A stretch of 64,000 nt of DNA, taken from positions 140,278,920 through 140,342,919 of the forward strand of contig OX235279.1 in NCBI GenBank assembly GCA_944472155.2, written 5' to 3'. The translations under genes and the position numbers were made by a program. Below are positions 34,925-44,613 of this stretch, in pieces (the first letter of the stretch is position 1; each line of letters starts with the position of its first letter). This DNA is from Trichobilharzia szidati (lineage: Eukaryota > Platyhelminthes > Trematoda > Strigeidida > Schistosomatidae). The notes below the pieces were generated by a model. That model was not told the DNA's origin, searched no databases, and saw nothing but the letters and a program-made list of their open reading frames with translations.

Positions 34925-35485
34925 GTAACAAACTGTAAAGCTGCAGCCACTAAGGGTTTACGAATATTGTGGGCCATACGCAAGGCTTTTGCGAACTTTG
35001 ACGCTGATATATTTCGTATATTATATCCGACTTATATCAGACCTCATTTGGAATATAGGATCCAGGCAGCGAGCCCGTGTTTCAAATACGAAATAGATTT
35101 ATTAGACAGGGTGCAAAAAGTAGGAACTAAGCTAATAAAGGGCATCTCAACCCTCTCATATGAAGAGAAGTTAAGTCGACTGGGTTTATTTCCACTGTCA
35201 TACAGATGACTTAGGGGTGACCTAATACCAGCATACCGTATCCTAAGAAATGATTTTGGAGCTAATTTATCTAATTTATTTCTTCCTTCTAGCACCAACC
35301 AATTGCGAGGACATCACCTCAAGGTTCAAAAACCACGGTCGAATCGTCTGCGTCTGGAGATCCCTTTTTCGCATCGAATTGTGAACCATTGGAACTCCCT
35401 ACCGGAACACGTCGTATCAGCGCCATCCGTTGATGCATTCAAGGCGAGATTGGACCTCCTGTGTGTAACAAATCGAAAGGATTAA
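34925..35485 (+). pseudogene. CR1-like LINE 3' fragment
   Basis: The frame reads AATKGLRILWAIRKAFANFD, then LYPTYIRPHLEY, LLDRVQKVGTKLIKG, SYEEKLSRLGLFPLSYR. After a stop at 35208 (TGA replacing a codon before LRGDL) it resumes to WNSLPEHVVSAPSVDAFKAR and ends at 35485. These are the conserved C-terminal blocks of CR1/Jockey-type LINE RT proteins. A 5'-truncated insertion, different in sequence from the CR1 copy at 39.6-44.6 kb. Confidence 0.75.
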
Positions 35486-35489
35486 CACA

Positions 35490-36450
35490 GGCATATAGCC
35501 TACTATCTTAAATAAATTGTCAACTGTAAACTCATGTTTTCAGCAGTTTAGAAATCCAATAAAAGTTGTGACATCGCCCAGTCGGAGAGTTTTTTCAGAC
35601 CTGGGATATGCTGGTGAAAACGTGGGCCAGGGGGGAAATTTGGGTCATTTTCTGTTTCAACATGGGTAGAGTGGAGAAGAAACTTGGGTATTTTTCAAAA
35701 ATTACAGGGTTAAAATGGTTCCTGGTAGCCGAAGATATTTTTAAAACTTATTTAAAAACTGTTATGTGTTTTAGCGAAGTAGCAGTCAAAATCACTGAAT
35801 GCGATGAAAGCCGAAGGACTACAATGTAGTTCACTGTTTAAATCTCAACTATGTTAGCCAGACTAAAAGTTCGGTCGAAAAAAGTTCATAGGCCAATTAT
35901 AACCTGTGGTTCGTTGGCATCGACTAGTTTGATGTATATTCATGCTTTCTCCAAAGTACTTCTTTCATCCATTGGTAATACTTAAACTCTTAAACACGAC
36001 AGTCATTGTTCTTTGACTACTTCTTAATTCATAAGACTCATTGTTTAATTGGTCGCGGAGATATGTTTTATTAACATAAAGCATAGACTTGCAAAAGTTG
36101 GGTTAGGGTGCAGGTTATTTTCACTGCATTTAATTTGTTCCAGCCCATTGGTGGTATTCTAAGCCCCACTCATCAGGTGTAGTTCAGAGCCTATCTGTGT
36201 GAACCAACTAAGTTGCGTTATTAACTATATTAGTTGCTAGTTTATTCTAAGTGAGCATTAAAAGATAACTGCGGTGTGATCTCAAATGTATATCATTAAG
36301 TTGAAAAGTATGGATACGAAAAAGCAATTTCAACAAATCGATTCTCAGTTTATTGCAAATTTTTACACATTAAGTCTTGATGAAATACCTTCCATTATCC
36401 ATCAATTTTAACTTCGTTTCAAAAGTCATCATGTTTTTCACTCTTTCCAG
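35490..36450. other. Gap before the PHD exon
   Basis: Mostly AT-rich and without recognised repeats. A 33-bp segment at 36144-36176 is bordered by TTGTTCCAG and CAG|GTGTAG and could be a micro-exon (PIGGILSPTHQ), but nothing else supports it. Confidence 0.35.
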
Positions 36451-36705
36451 CATATTTCCAAACTTTTATCCGCTGAACATGGAGATAAAAATTTGCCTAT
36501 GTACTCAGATCCACACCTGCCTGAGGTTGCGTATCATGACTTTCACAGTCCTTCTGTACAATTTCCACAAGTAGTGAAAAGCCGCATAGTTGAATGCGTT
36601 CATTGTTCCCTAACAGTACACACTAGGTGCTATGGTATCAAAGATGAAACCCTTTTAAATGAAGACAGTCGTGTAACACAGAAAATTCCTTGGCTTTGTG
36701 ATACT
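36451..36705 (+). CDS. PHD-finger exon, KDM4/JMJD2-like chromatin protein
   Basis: The exon is 255 bp, phase 0 at both ends, after CTCTTTCCAG and before ACT|GTAAAG. It encodes LPEVAYHDF, then SRIVECVHCSLTVHTRCYGI, and ends PWLCDT. The spacing CxxCxxxxHxxCYGI...WLC is that of the PHD finger in KDM4 histone demethylases (CAKC..VHASCYGI...WLCARC), and PEVAY resembles the PEM.F stretch ahead of it. The last zinc-binding Cys would come from the next exon. JmjN/JmjC catalytic domains are not visible, and EB1 exons end only 2.5 kb upstream. The gene may be a PHD-only protein, or its other exons may lie outside EB1. BRPF/JADE-type fingers are less likely alternatives. Confidence 0.6.
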
Positions 36706-36927
36706 GTAAAGAAGACAAGACTGAGGAGGCTGATTGGAATGTTTATTTGGTGAAACGTATGGTACATAGCTAAATTTGGTATACCATATTCTCAACCGGC
36801 CATTTGCACATCACTTACCACATCCTTGACGAATTGGTCGAATATCGTCTCATTCGATAGCTTCTTGGATTCTGCATCATATGGCAACAATCTTCTCATG
36901 GTTCTCTTCTTTGATTGCTCTTTCCAG

Positions 36928-37023
36928 TGTGCCAAACATATTGTTACTTCGTTTCTGATATACTACTTATACCGGATTATAAATAGCACTCACCAAAATG
37001 CCTGCAAAGCAGATGGCAAACCT
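36928..37023 (+). CDS. Possible next exon of the PHD gene
   Basis: A 96-bp open segment in phase 0 lies between TGCTCTTTCCAG and CCT|GTAAGT. Joined to the previous exon it gives WLCDT-C, supplying the expected final PHD cysteine. The rest (AKHIVTSFLIYYLYRIINST, then HQNACKADGKP) does not resemble the extended PHD that follows in KDM4, so the exon call rests mainly on good splice sites and compatible phase. Confidence 0.35.
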
Positions 37024-38015
37024 GTAAGTCTATATTGTTAATATGTTTTCACGTCTCGAGTTTTGTGTATCATTTGTACATTTACGGATTTTTCTCAACT
37101 GGTAGTCACTACATTTTGGAGGCATAAGTAAAACAACCCAACCACCTATTCAGGCTGTAACAATTGTTTGTTTTGTACCTACCGTCCCCAAAAATGGCTG
37201 ACTTGTGGTAAAAGTCAGAACAACTGTTTTCATTGATTTAAGGGCACGGTGTTCTTGAGTGAAAGTACTGTCAATCTACCTAAGTTACTGCTCTCTAGAT
37301 AACTAGCAGTTCAGTTATGTTACCCTCAAACACAAAAAAAATAGCAGATATCATCCATGAGTTTACCGTGTGGCTTTTCATCATGTGAAATAAGGTTATT
37401 CATACTGATAAAACTCCAAACCTCCTTCAATTAGTTCGCGTCTGATTATTCTAAGTCAAACCACCTTTGTTGTGCAACCACACAGAGCTACTCGCTTTTA
37501 TGTTTAGAGTAAATCATGAGGGTACAACTCTCGCAGTTCGCGTAACTGATTGGTGTCAATCGCCTGTAGATAACCGTCGGCTACTAAGTCAACATTTCTA
37601 AGCATCTGTTTACTTGTTTAATGTCTAATTTTTTTAGAAAAGCGTGCTTACATTTAAATATAGTCCAGTGCATTAAATACTGGTTTTTATATGCAACTCA
37701 GAATAATGACTTTGAAAGCGTTTCTGTCACGGTACTCACATCCCAATCTATAGATGTGTCATTTCGGTGCGCTGTATTGTTCTATTCATTCTGCTCTGGG
37801 AACAGGCCAAAAACACATTTTGAATATACTATGTATGGAAGTTAGAAATTTCTCAGTCTCCTTCAACAACAGGAAAAATATGAAGTCTATAGTGAAATAT
37901 GTATTATTTATCCTAAATTTTCAATATCACAGTAGTCGGCGCATTTAATTTGTTTGATGTTTACTATGACACGTCAGATTATGTAAAACAAAGTCAAAGA
38001 TATATATACCCTTTG
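37024..38015. other. Gap without recognised exon
   Basis: Probably intron of the PHD gene. Several open frames but none with a recognisable motif. Confidence 0.35.
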
Positions 38016-38019
38016 CTTT

Positions 38020-39092
38020 TCAGACGTGTGTGTTTTGTTATATGCGTGGTGTCTGTATGGTATGTGCTTTGCACCGTCTAAGTGCAAAGTACTGTTACAA
38101 GATTGGCAGGTGCCTGTACGTGCACTCACTCTTGCGAGTGAACCGCTTGAAGTTGTTGATAAGTTTGTGTATCTGGGTAGTTGTGTGAGTGCTGGCGGAG
38201 GGGTGACGGGTGAGATTTCCAACCGTATAATGAAGGCTAGGGTGGCATACATCAACTTGAGCCACCTCTGGCGCCATCGCGACGTTAGTCTGGTTGTCAA
38301 AGGTCGGGTATACAATGCTTCGGTGCTGGCCGTGCTCTACACCTGTGAAACCTGGCCTCTCCGAGGTGAGGATGTGAGGCGACTCTGCGTGTTCGATCAT
38401 CGCTGTCTCCGCAGGATTGCTTGCGTTCGATGGCATTATCGCGTGAGTAATTCTGAGGTTCGGCGGCGTGTGTTTGAACACAGTGGAGATCACCATTCAT
38501 TGAGTGTCGTCCTCTGGAAACACCGGCTACGGTGGCTTGAACATGTGCTGCGAATGTCATCCCAGAGGCTTCCGTACAGGTCTGTGTTCGCCAGCCCTGT
38601 GACGGGATGGAAAAGTTGGAGGGGTGGTCAGTCCATGACGTGGCGTTGTGGGATAAAGGATTTTTGTGCTAGATTAGCATCGGTTGGTGTGTCACGACTC
38701 CCTGGTTGGGGTCAGCGAGATAGCTCGAATCGATGGCTCGAAACGTTATAAAGAAGCCGACATGTCAACCTGAGACCGAGCTTTTCGGTCCAATCAATCG
38801 ACGGGAAAATCCCAAATTCAATTAAAAGTTATCAGATATGGCCAAGAATCGTAATCAATGGCGAACGTGTTGCAATTTCCCTCTTTCTTCCCTTCCTGAT
38901 GATAGGTAACGAATACTGTTTGAACTTGTTAAACATGACTGCTTTCCTTCCAGATGAAGTTCTTTATTCGTTTTCTACTTATATTTTTACTTTTAATCTA
39001 TGTTGTTTTATTATTATTGTGTGGCGCATCTTTCTTGGTGCCATATTGTACCAAGTTTTTTTCTGCGTTTAAATAAATAATAAATAATGTAT
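38020..39092 (+). pseudogene. SR2-like RTE LINE, 5'-truncated
   Basis: Open from 38026 to 38751: YGMCFAPSKCKVLLQDWQ, FVYLGSCVSAGGGV, ARVAYINLSHLWR, VKGRVYNASV, CETWPLRGEDVRRLCVFDHR, KHRLRWLEHVLRM, SRLPGWGQRD, NRWLETL. These are the post-palm C-terminal blocks of the SR2 type of RTE LINE as I remember it from schistosomes. After the stop, RNRNQWRTCC and a 3' UTR lead to an AAATAAATAATAAATAAT tail. The nuclease and the catalytic RT core are absent, so the 241-codon frame is a relic despite being uninterrupted. Confidence 0.75.
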
Positions 39093-39094
39093 GC

Positions 39095-39520
39095 GCAGAT
39101 ACCCATTACTTCTAAGCCGTATCTTCACATCTCTTTGGCTACCTGGGCAGCCTTCCCAGTCTCGTACATTATACAAAAATTCCACGTACCCATTTTTACT
39201 CTTGCTTTCATCGAGAGAAGACACATCTGTCGGTACCAGATGGTAGACTGATAGAATTCAGTCTACACCGAAAATAGGACGAGACACATCACACTAGTTA
39301 CTGACGGGTGTCCAATCAAGAAGACTCATCTTCTGACTGGCTTCCCGAAGGCTTTCACAAGCACACGGCATTTCGCCTCTCTTATTTGAGCGAAGAATAA
39401 GATTGGTATTTGAAGTTTTTGTACTTTTGGTATATTTCTGAGTGCTGAAGTTTGTCTAGCGGCTTGGAAGATTTAGTGATTTGGGGTTGCAAGCCCCACG
39501 CCCAAATGCATTTTCCTCTC
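39095..39520 (-). mobile_element. RTE LINE 5'-end fragment
   Basis: On the minus strand: TTGGGCGTGGGGCTTGCAAC, a leader, then TCTCTCGATGAAAGCAAGAG, and the endonuclease start (ATGGGTACGTGGAAT, then MYETGKAAQVAKEM). It breaks off at LEVMGIC. It preserves a longer leader than the copy at 27.1 kb and shares that leader with the decayed copy at 48.6 kb (CTCTCGATGAAAG, GTGAAAGCCTTCGG). It lies between an SR2-like 3' tail and the CR1 LINE. Confidence 0.7.
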
Positions 39521-39888
39521 TAACAGGAAATATCCACTTTTGTGAATAATTCGTTTGGGAAACCTGATCTTCCTATCCGGCGAATTTTATTCAACCATTT
39601 CTTCTTCACCGAGCCTGTGTTGGGTACTTCCCACTGTCTCGAACTACTGCGTAAGCTTCAGGTGCTACTTCTGTAGCAACCCCTTCTTTCAAATATACAG
39701 GACTTGTTGGTCTGTTACGTGATTGTTGTGAAGCCGAATAACCCGAAAGTTACAGGTAAAGTCAAAAGCTTTTACTTATATACTTTATCTTTCTGTTCTG
39801 TGCTTTCTACTGTCTTTTGCTGTCAGTCTATTGGACAAAACTCCACTGTCTCTTATCATTTAATCATCGGTATTATTTTAGGAGTAAA

Positions 39889-40623
39889 ATGACTATATTT
39901 TCTCACCCCAAGATAAGTAATGGGAGACCATACACCGTAGTCACCAGAGCTTCAGCCAAATTCAGCAAACAGGTGAAGGTGATGGAATCTCGCATACCGG
40001 TCTTGAAGACCAGGGTAAATATTCCCTGCGTGAACAGATTGTCCATGTCGCCGCAGTCCTACAGTGAAACTGTGAAAAGTCAACTAAGCGGATGTGGCTC
40101 CATCCCTGTTAACACGACTAAGTTAGTAGAGGCGAGTGGTAAATCTGCACAAAGTGGGAATAGTATGACACCCATATCCACAGTAGGCCCTGAAACAAAC
40201 AGGAAGGCCAATAAGAAACGTTCACGTCGTCGCAAGACGACGAAAACGTTCCCCAAGAAGGCAGACGATTGCAAGGTCTGCAATTCTATTGTCGAACAAG
40301 TAGACTCTGCTTTCGAATGCAACTTTTGTAAGCAATGGGTACATTGTAGATGTGACACCGGAGTACCAAAGGTATATTACGATTTTATGCGTAAGAACCC
40401 ATGCCCATGGTTCTGGTACATATGCCCAAGTTGCCGTCCTAATGCAGCCTCGCGTAGTTCCTCGAAAGCTACAGATGGCATAGAGATATCAGGAAAAAAA
40501 CGTGAAACGTTTTACTCCCACCAACTCAGAAAACAGCACAATTGCATGGAAATCGGGGATACCAAAATCCACACCGGTTATACTTGCAATTCCAGCCATA
40601 ACTGCCCCAGACACAGAGGTTGA
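39889..40623 (+). CDS. CR1-like LINE ORF1, PHD-type zinc-finger protein
   Basis: The start at 39889 gives MTIFSHPKISNGR. A basic stretch (KKRSRRRKTTK) precedes a C4HC3-like finger at residues 128-182: DCKVCNS, FECNFCKQWVHCRC, ICPSC. ORF1 proteins of CR1 LINEs often carry such fingers and probably bind the element's RNA. The frame continues to 40623, but from about 40500 the sequence reads better in the next frame (ORF2). The switch falls at a run of seven A (40494-40500), so the natural product may be a fusion with ORF2 in an intact copy. Confidence 0.75.
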   Translation: MTIFSHPKISNGRPYTVVTRASAKFSKQVKVMESRIPVLKTRVNIPCVNRLSMSPQSYSETVKSQLSGCGSIPVNTTKLVEASGKSAQSGNSMTPISTVGPETNRKANKKRSRRRKTTKTFPKKADDCKVCNSIVEQVDSAFECNFCKQWVHCRCDTGVPKVYYDFMRKNPCPWFWYICPSCRPNAASRSSSKATDGIEISGKKRETFYSHQLRKQHNCMEIGDTKIHTGYTCNSSHNCPRHRG

Positions 40624-43159
40624 AGCACCAAGGGTACCTGTCGCTGGGAAAAGACCCTTACCGTCCACCATTAAAAGTGGCCACAGCACTGCGACACATA
40701 ATAATACCCAGTTACACCAGACAAAACAAAACGGTCTTAAGGGGGATGACAAATGTGCGAGGACCGAACCTAAATCCACGGTTAGTCGATCAAACTGCGT
40801 TATCCTCTTTAATGTACCAGACTGTAGCAGTAGTCCGCTGGAAAACAGGGCCCTGTTTGATCAGGAACAGTGGTCCAACTTATGTAGCACACTGGGTCTG
40901 GACATCCAACCAGTAAAACTGTGCAGATTGTATAAGGGCACTGCTGCTCCTCAAGGCAAACCATCCCCACTGAGGGTAACACTAGGCTCTGCCGAAGATG
41001 CCGAAAAAGTTTTATTGACTTCCCAAGTCCTTTCTTTAGGGAGGACCTGCAATATATGTGTTAGGCCAGATAGGCCATGGAAGGAAAGACAGATGGCGAG
41101 GGAGTCGCCAGAGCTTATTCCTTCTGCCTCCATGGTTGTTCACGGCATTCCCGAACTGGGAACTGGGAACGCTTGTGACAAGCACTATCACGATGTACAG
41201 CAATGGAGATGGTTGGCATCCCAGATGGGTCTGGGAAGTTCAGGGGCTGTCTCTACTTTTAGACTGCCTCGACCCACTCACCTTATGTCAATTAACACTC
41301 CACGTCTGTTAGCTGTTAAGTTCAGCTCCCGAGACCACTTGACTACTGCTCTCCAGAGATGGTACGAGACCAAGGACAAGGTCAGTAGACTCATTCGCTG
41401 CTGCGAGAGCCGGCCTCGCACCCAGAGGAGAGAACAAAACGTTGTCATAGAACATCCCCAACCCCTAGTCACAATACAGCGGTGCAGCACGGACGATGAT
41501 AGCCAGTGTCATCCAAGTGCTCCAATTGAATCAGAAGAAGTTCGTAGGATAACTCCTCAACCGACAGCCCACATCACGTCAACCACCCCACAATATGGGG
41601 ACGTGGTGAGACTGACTACCAGTTGCCTGTACAGTAATGTGAGGGGTCTAAGGGGCAAAATAGCTGAACTTAGATACCTACAATCACAGCTGAACTCCAA
41701 AATCATAATACTGATGGAAACCTGGCTAACCCCTACGGTGGTAGACAGCGAAGTCAGTATAAATGATATGGTCCTAGTCAGGCGAGATAGGGATCTGAAA
41801 GAAGGAGGTGGAGTCGCCATATACGTCGACAAACAGCTCAGATGTGTCCATGCAATCGACCCTCCCCTCATTGAGCTCCCTGACTCCATATGGTGCCATT
41901 TCACCGTTGGGTACTGTAAGTATCTAGTGGGCAGCATTTACAGATCACCTTCATGTGGAGCAGACCACAACCAGTTACTGCTGAATGCAATTTCGGCGAC
42001 ACAAGACATGGGTTATGATCAAATTGTCATAGCTGGAGACTTCAATGCCCCATCTCTTAACTTGATGACGGGATGTGCCCAGGACAGATTTGATCGAAAT
42101 CTGCTGCATACCATCAGGGAGGCCGGATTCACCGAAAATGTCAGAATGGATACTAGATGGGGCCCAGATGGGAAGTCTTCTAGACTGGATTACGTGCTCA
42201 CTAGTGACCAGCTACTAGTGGAAAACGTTCAGATCACGACTCCCATAGGTAGTAGTGACCATGCGGTCATAACATTCGACATAGTCCTCCGCGAGCGTTT
42301 ACAGTGGGACAATACACAGCCCTATGTGTGTTATAACAAAGCCAATTACACCGAAATGCGAAGAATTTTGTCTGTAGCAAATTGGCCAAAAAATTGGACA
42401 GATCTTACAGTAGAAGAACACTGGGGAGTGGTAAAGGAGATCATTCACCAGGCGGTCTCAGACACTGTTCCTTTAGTCACACCAAAAGCTAGAAAGCAAC
42501 GTTCATGGCTAAAAAGGGGGACACAACGCCTTCTACAGGCGAAGCGAAAAGCCTGGTTTGCGTGGCGAGTATCGAAGAGTCAACCCGAACATGAAGTGTA
42601 CTTCGAACTCAGGAATCGATGTAACATACGAGTCCGGAGTGATAGAAAGACATTTCAGAGAAACCTCGCCAATAAGCTTCTCGTGAACCCCAAAAGCCTA
42701 TACAGGTTTATGTCTGAAAGAAAACCGACCAACCAGGGAGCTTGCAATCTAGTGGGTTCTGATGGGAAATTTCTTACTAGTCTTGAAATGGCAGAGACAT
42801 TCAGTCTAGCCTTTCACAGGCAACTGAACAGTAATGAGGATTTTACCCCCACAAAACATCAAGACTACCATGCTAGACCAACGTGCGAAAACCTGCTGGG
42901 TACATTTCAAATTACCCCGGCTTTGGTACTCGTAAAATTGGGAAAGTTGGCGTCGGGAAAGTCTGCAGGTTGCGATGACATAAGACCATCCGTCCTGAAG
43001 CAATGTTCAGAAAGTCTCTGCCAACCCCTAAGTGATCTGTTTCAACACTCCTTTGATGTAGGGAATGTGAATGGAAACGAGCCATCCTATCCCCTATCTT
43101 CAAGGGTGGTGACCGGCAGAACGCGACCAGTTACAAACCAGTTGCGCTACTCCCAGTGA
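40502..43159 (+). CDS. CR1-like LINE ORF2, endonuclease and start of RT
   Basis: About 885 residues. The first third is a linker. The endonuclease lies at about residues 372-595 (LYSNVRGLRGK, METWLTP, VIAGDFNAPSL near 508, SSDHAVITFDI near 581). The RT begins near 800 (SGKSAGCDDIRPSVLKQ). At about 43068, after DVGNV, a small deletion shifts the frame: the conserved WKRAILSPIFKGGD stretch is present but out of frame, so the reading ends at 43159. Otherwise the frame is clean, suggesting a fairly recent insertion. Confidence 0.8.
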   Translation: MKRFTPTNSENSTIAWKSGIPKSTPVILAIPAITAPDTEVEAPRVPVAGKRPLPSTIKSGHSTATHNNTQLHQTKQNGLKGDDKCARTEPKSTVSRSNCVILFNVPDCSSSPLENRALFDQEQWSNLCSTLGLDIQPVKLCRLYKGTAAPQGKPSPLRVTLGSAEDAEKVLLTSQVLSLGRTCNICVRPDRPWKERQMARESPELIPSASMVVHGIPELGTGNACDKHYHDVQQWRWLASQMGLGSSGAVSTFRLPRPTHLMSINTPRLLAVKFSSRDHLTTALQRWYETKDKVSRLIRCCESRPRTQRREQNVVIEHPQPLVTIQRCSTDDDSQCHPSAPIESEEVRRITPQPTAHITSTTPQYGDVVRLTTSCLYSNVRGLRGKIAELRYLQSQLNSKIIILMETWLTPTVVDSEVSINDMVLVRRDRDLKEGGGVAIYVDKQLRCVHAIDPPLIELPDSIWCHFTVGYCKYLVGSIYRSPSCGADHNQLLLNAISATQDMGYDQIVIAGDFNAPSLNLMTGCAQDRFDRNLLHTIREAGFTENVRMDTRWGPDGKSSRLDYVLTSDQLLVENVQITTPIGSSDHAVITFDIVLRERLQWDNTQPYVCYNKANYTEMRRILSVANWPKNWTDLTVEEHWGVVKEIIHQAVSDTVPLVTPKARKQRSWLKRGTQRLLQAKRKAWFAWRVSKSQPEHEVYFELRNRCNIRVRSDRKTFQRNLANKLLVNPKSLYRFMSERKPTNQGACNLVGSDGKFLTSLEMAETFSLAFHRQLNSNEDFTPTKHQDYHARPTCENLLGTFQITPALVLVKLGKLASGKSAGCDDIRPSVLKQCSESLCQPLSDLFQHSFDVGNVNGNEPSYPLSSRVVTGRTRPVTNQLRYSQ

Positions 43160-44429
43160 TATCGAAGATATTGGAAAGTCTCATTGACGACCACATGAGA
43201 AAATACTTCGACGGGACTAACCTACTCCATGAAGCACAGCACGGTTTCAGGAGGGGAAGATCCTGTGTGACGAATCTTCTACTAGCTTGGAACGATTGGA
43301 CACTATCCTGGGATATAAAGGTACCAGTCCATGTGATCTTTCTCGACTTTGCGAAAGCATTCGACACAGTTCACCATGGTCTGCTCCTTCACAAAATAAG
43401 CAAAGCGGGTGTTTCTGGAGCACTTCTCGCATGGCTGGAAGATTATTTAGGCGAGAGAGAATTCTGCATCAAAGTCAACCGCATCCGATCATCCTGGCAC
43501 ACCTCGGCATCAGGCGTTCCTCAAGGTTCTATCTTAGGGCCGTTGATGTTTTTGATTTTCATCAACGACCTGCCCTGTCAACTGAATTGCTTTGCGCTTC
43601 TTTACGCTGACGAAGTAAAGACTTGGAGAGCAATAAACTCATCGGAAGACTCCGACAGATTGCAGACTGACCTGCAAACTCTAAGAGACTGGGCTCTGGC
43701 TAACGGAATGCCTTTCAACTTAAAGAAATGCAAAGTAGTGCAACTTCATTCCGGCAGGTCACAGAGTGCAAATTACACTCTTGGTGGCCAGAACTTGAGT
43801 TGTGTGCCATCGGAACGCGATCTAGGTCTTATTTTAACAGAAAAGCTAGACACCAGTGTAAATTACACGAGGGACGTCGCCAAAGCTTACGCCACTTTAC
43901 GCTTTATGCATAGGCAACTGGGAGCTCTTACTCCTGAACTATTCCTAACGTTGTATACGACGTACGTGAGGCCACTCCTTGAGGTGCATAATATCATTGC
44001 TCCTCCGCTACTCAAAAGGGATGCTAACATGCAAGAAAGTGTCCAGAGACGAACGACAAAATGGGTGATCGGCCTCCGCAACAAATCATATGAGGAAAGA
44101 CTCAAGAAATTAAGTCTTTTCACACTTAGTTACCGTATTCACAGGGAGACCTCATCATCGTCTTTAAGATCTTAAATGACCAGGCCCACCCTAATAAGAG
44201 CATCCTGCCATTAAGTGATTATAGGCTTCCACGAGGTAACCCGCTAAGGATAGCACACCAGAGACCAAGGACTCGAGTGCGTTCACATTTCTTCTCGCTT
44301 CGAGTTTGCCGTCTCTGGAACGCTTTACCGGCGGCCGTAACTACAGCTCCATCTGTGGAGACTTTTAAGCGGAAGCTGGACAATCATGCAGAAATGCATG
44401 GTTTGTGTCTCAATGGCTTACCCTCTTAA
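43068..44429 (+). pseudogene. CR1-like LINE ORF2, RT core and C-terminus
   Basis: This continues ORF2 after the 43068 frameshift: YKPVALLPVISKILESLIDD, HGFRRGRSC, FLDFAKAFDTV, GVPQGSILGPL, and the active-site box as LLYADEVKTW. The second Asp of the usual YADD is Glu here. A second shift near 44142 moves into the frame of DLIIVFKILND, then LWNALPAAVTTAPSVETFKR, ending at TAA 44427-44429. With two frameshifts and a changed catalytic residue it is probably inactive. Confidence 0.8.
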
Positions 44430-44576
44430 AATTTGAAACCACATTGTCAATGGATAAGCATACAAGCTAAATCCCCACGACCCGTCCTGTCTTCTCCCAC
44501 TGTACCGACTACTCTATCCTTTTTTCTTTCTTTATTATTTCACCTTTATTATTTCACTTATCTCAACCTATATTAT

Positions 44577-44613
44577 CTACACTACAACCTATTATTATTA
44601 TTATTATTATTAC
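44577..44613 (+). repeat. (ATT)n microsatellite at the CR1 3' end
   Basis: A run of ATT units directly after the CR1 3' UTR. CR1-clade LINEs typically end in short tandem repeats rather than poly(A). Confidence 0.8.

Larger units (their letters stand above)
39560..44613 (+). mobile_element. Nearly full-length CR1-like LINE
   Basis: A leader of about 330 bp is followed by ORF1 with a PHD-type finger, a long endonuclease-RT region in three frame segments, the conserved CR1 C-terminal block, and an ATT-repeat tail (44577-44613). A related but much more decayed copy lies at 61.2-63.7 kb in the same orientation. The 5' border is uncertain. Confidence 0.8.

Noticed and set aside
36144..36176. 33-bp micro-exon (PIGGILSPTHQ) upstream of the PHD exon
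   Set aside because: Good splice sites only; too short to judge without transcripts.
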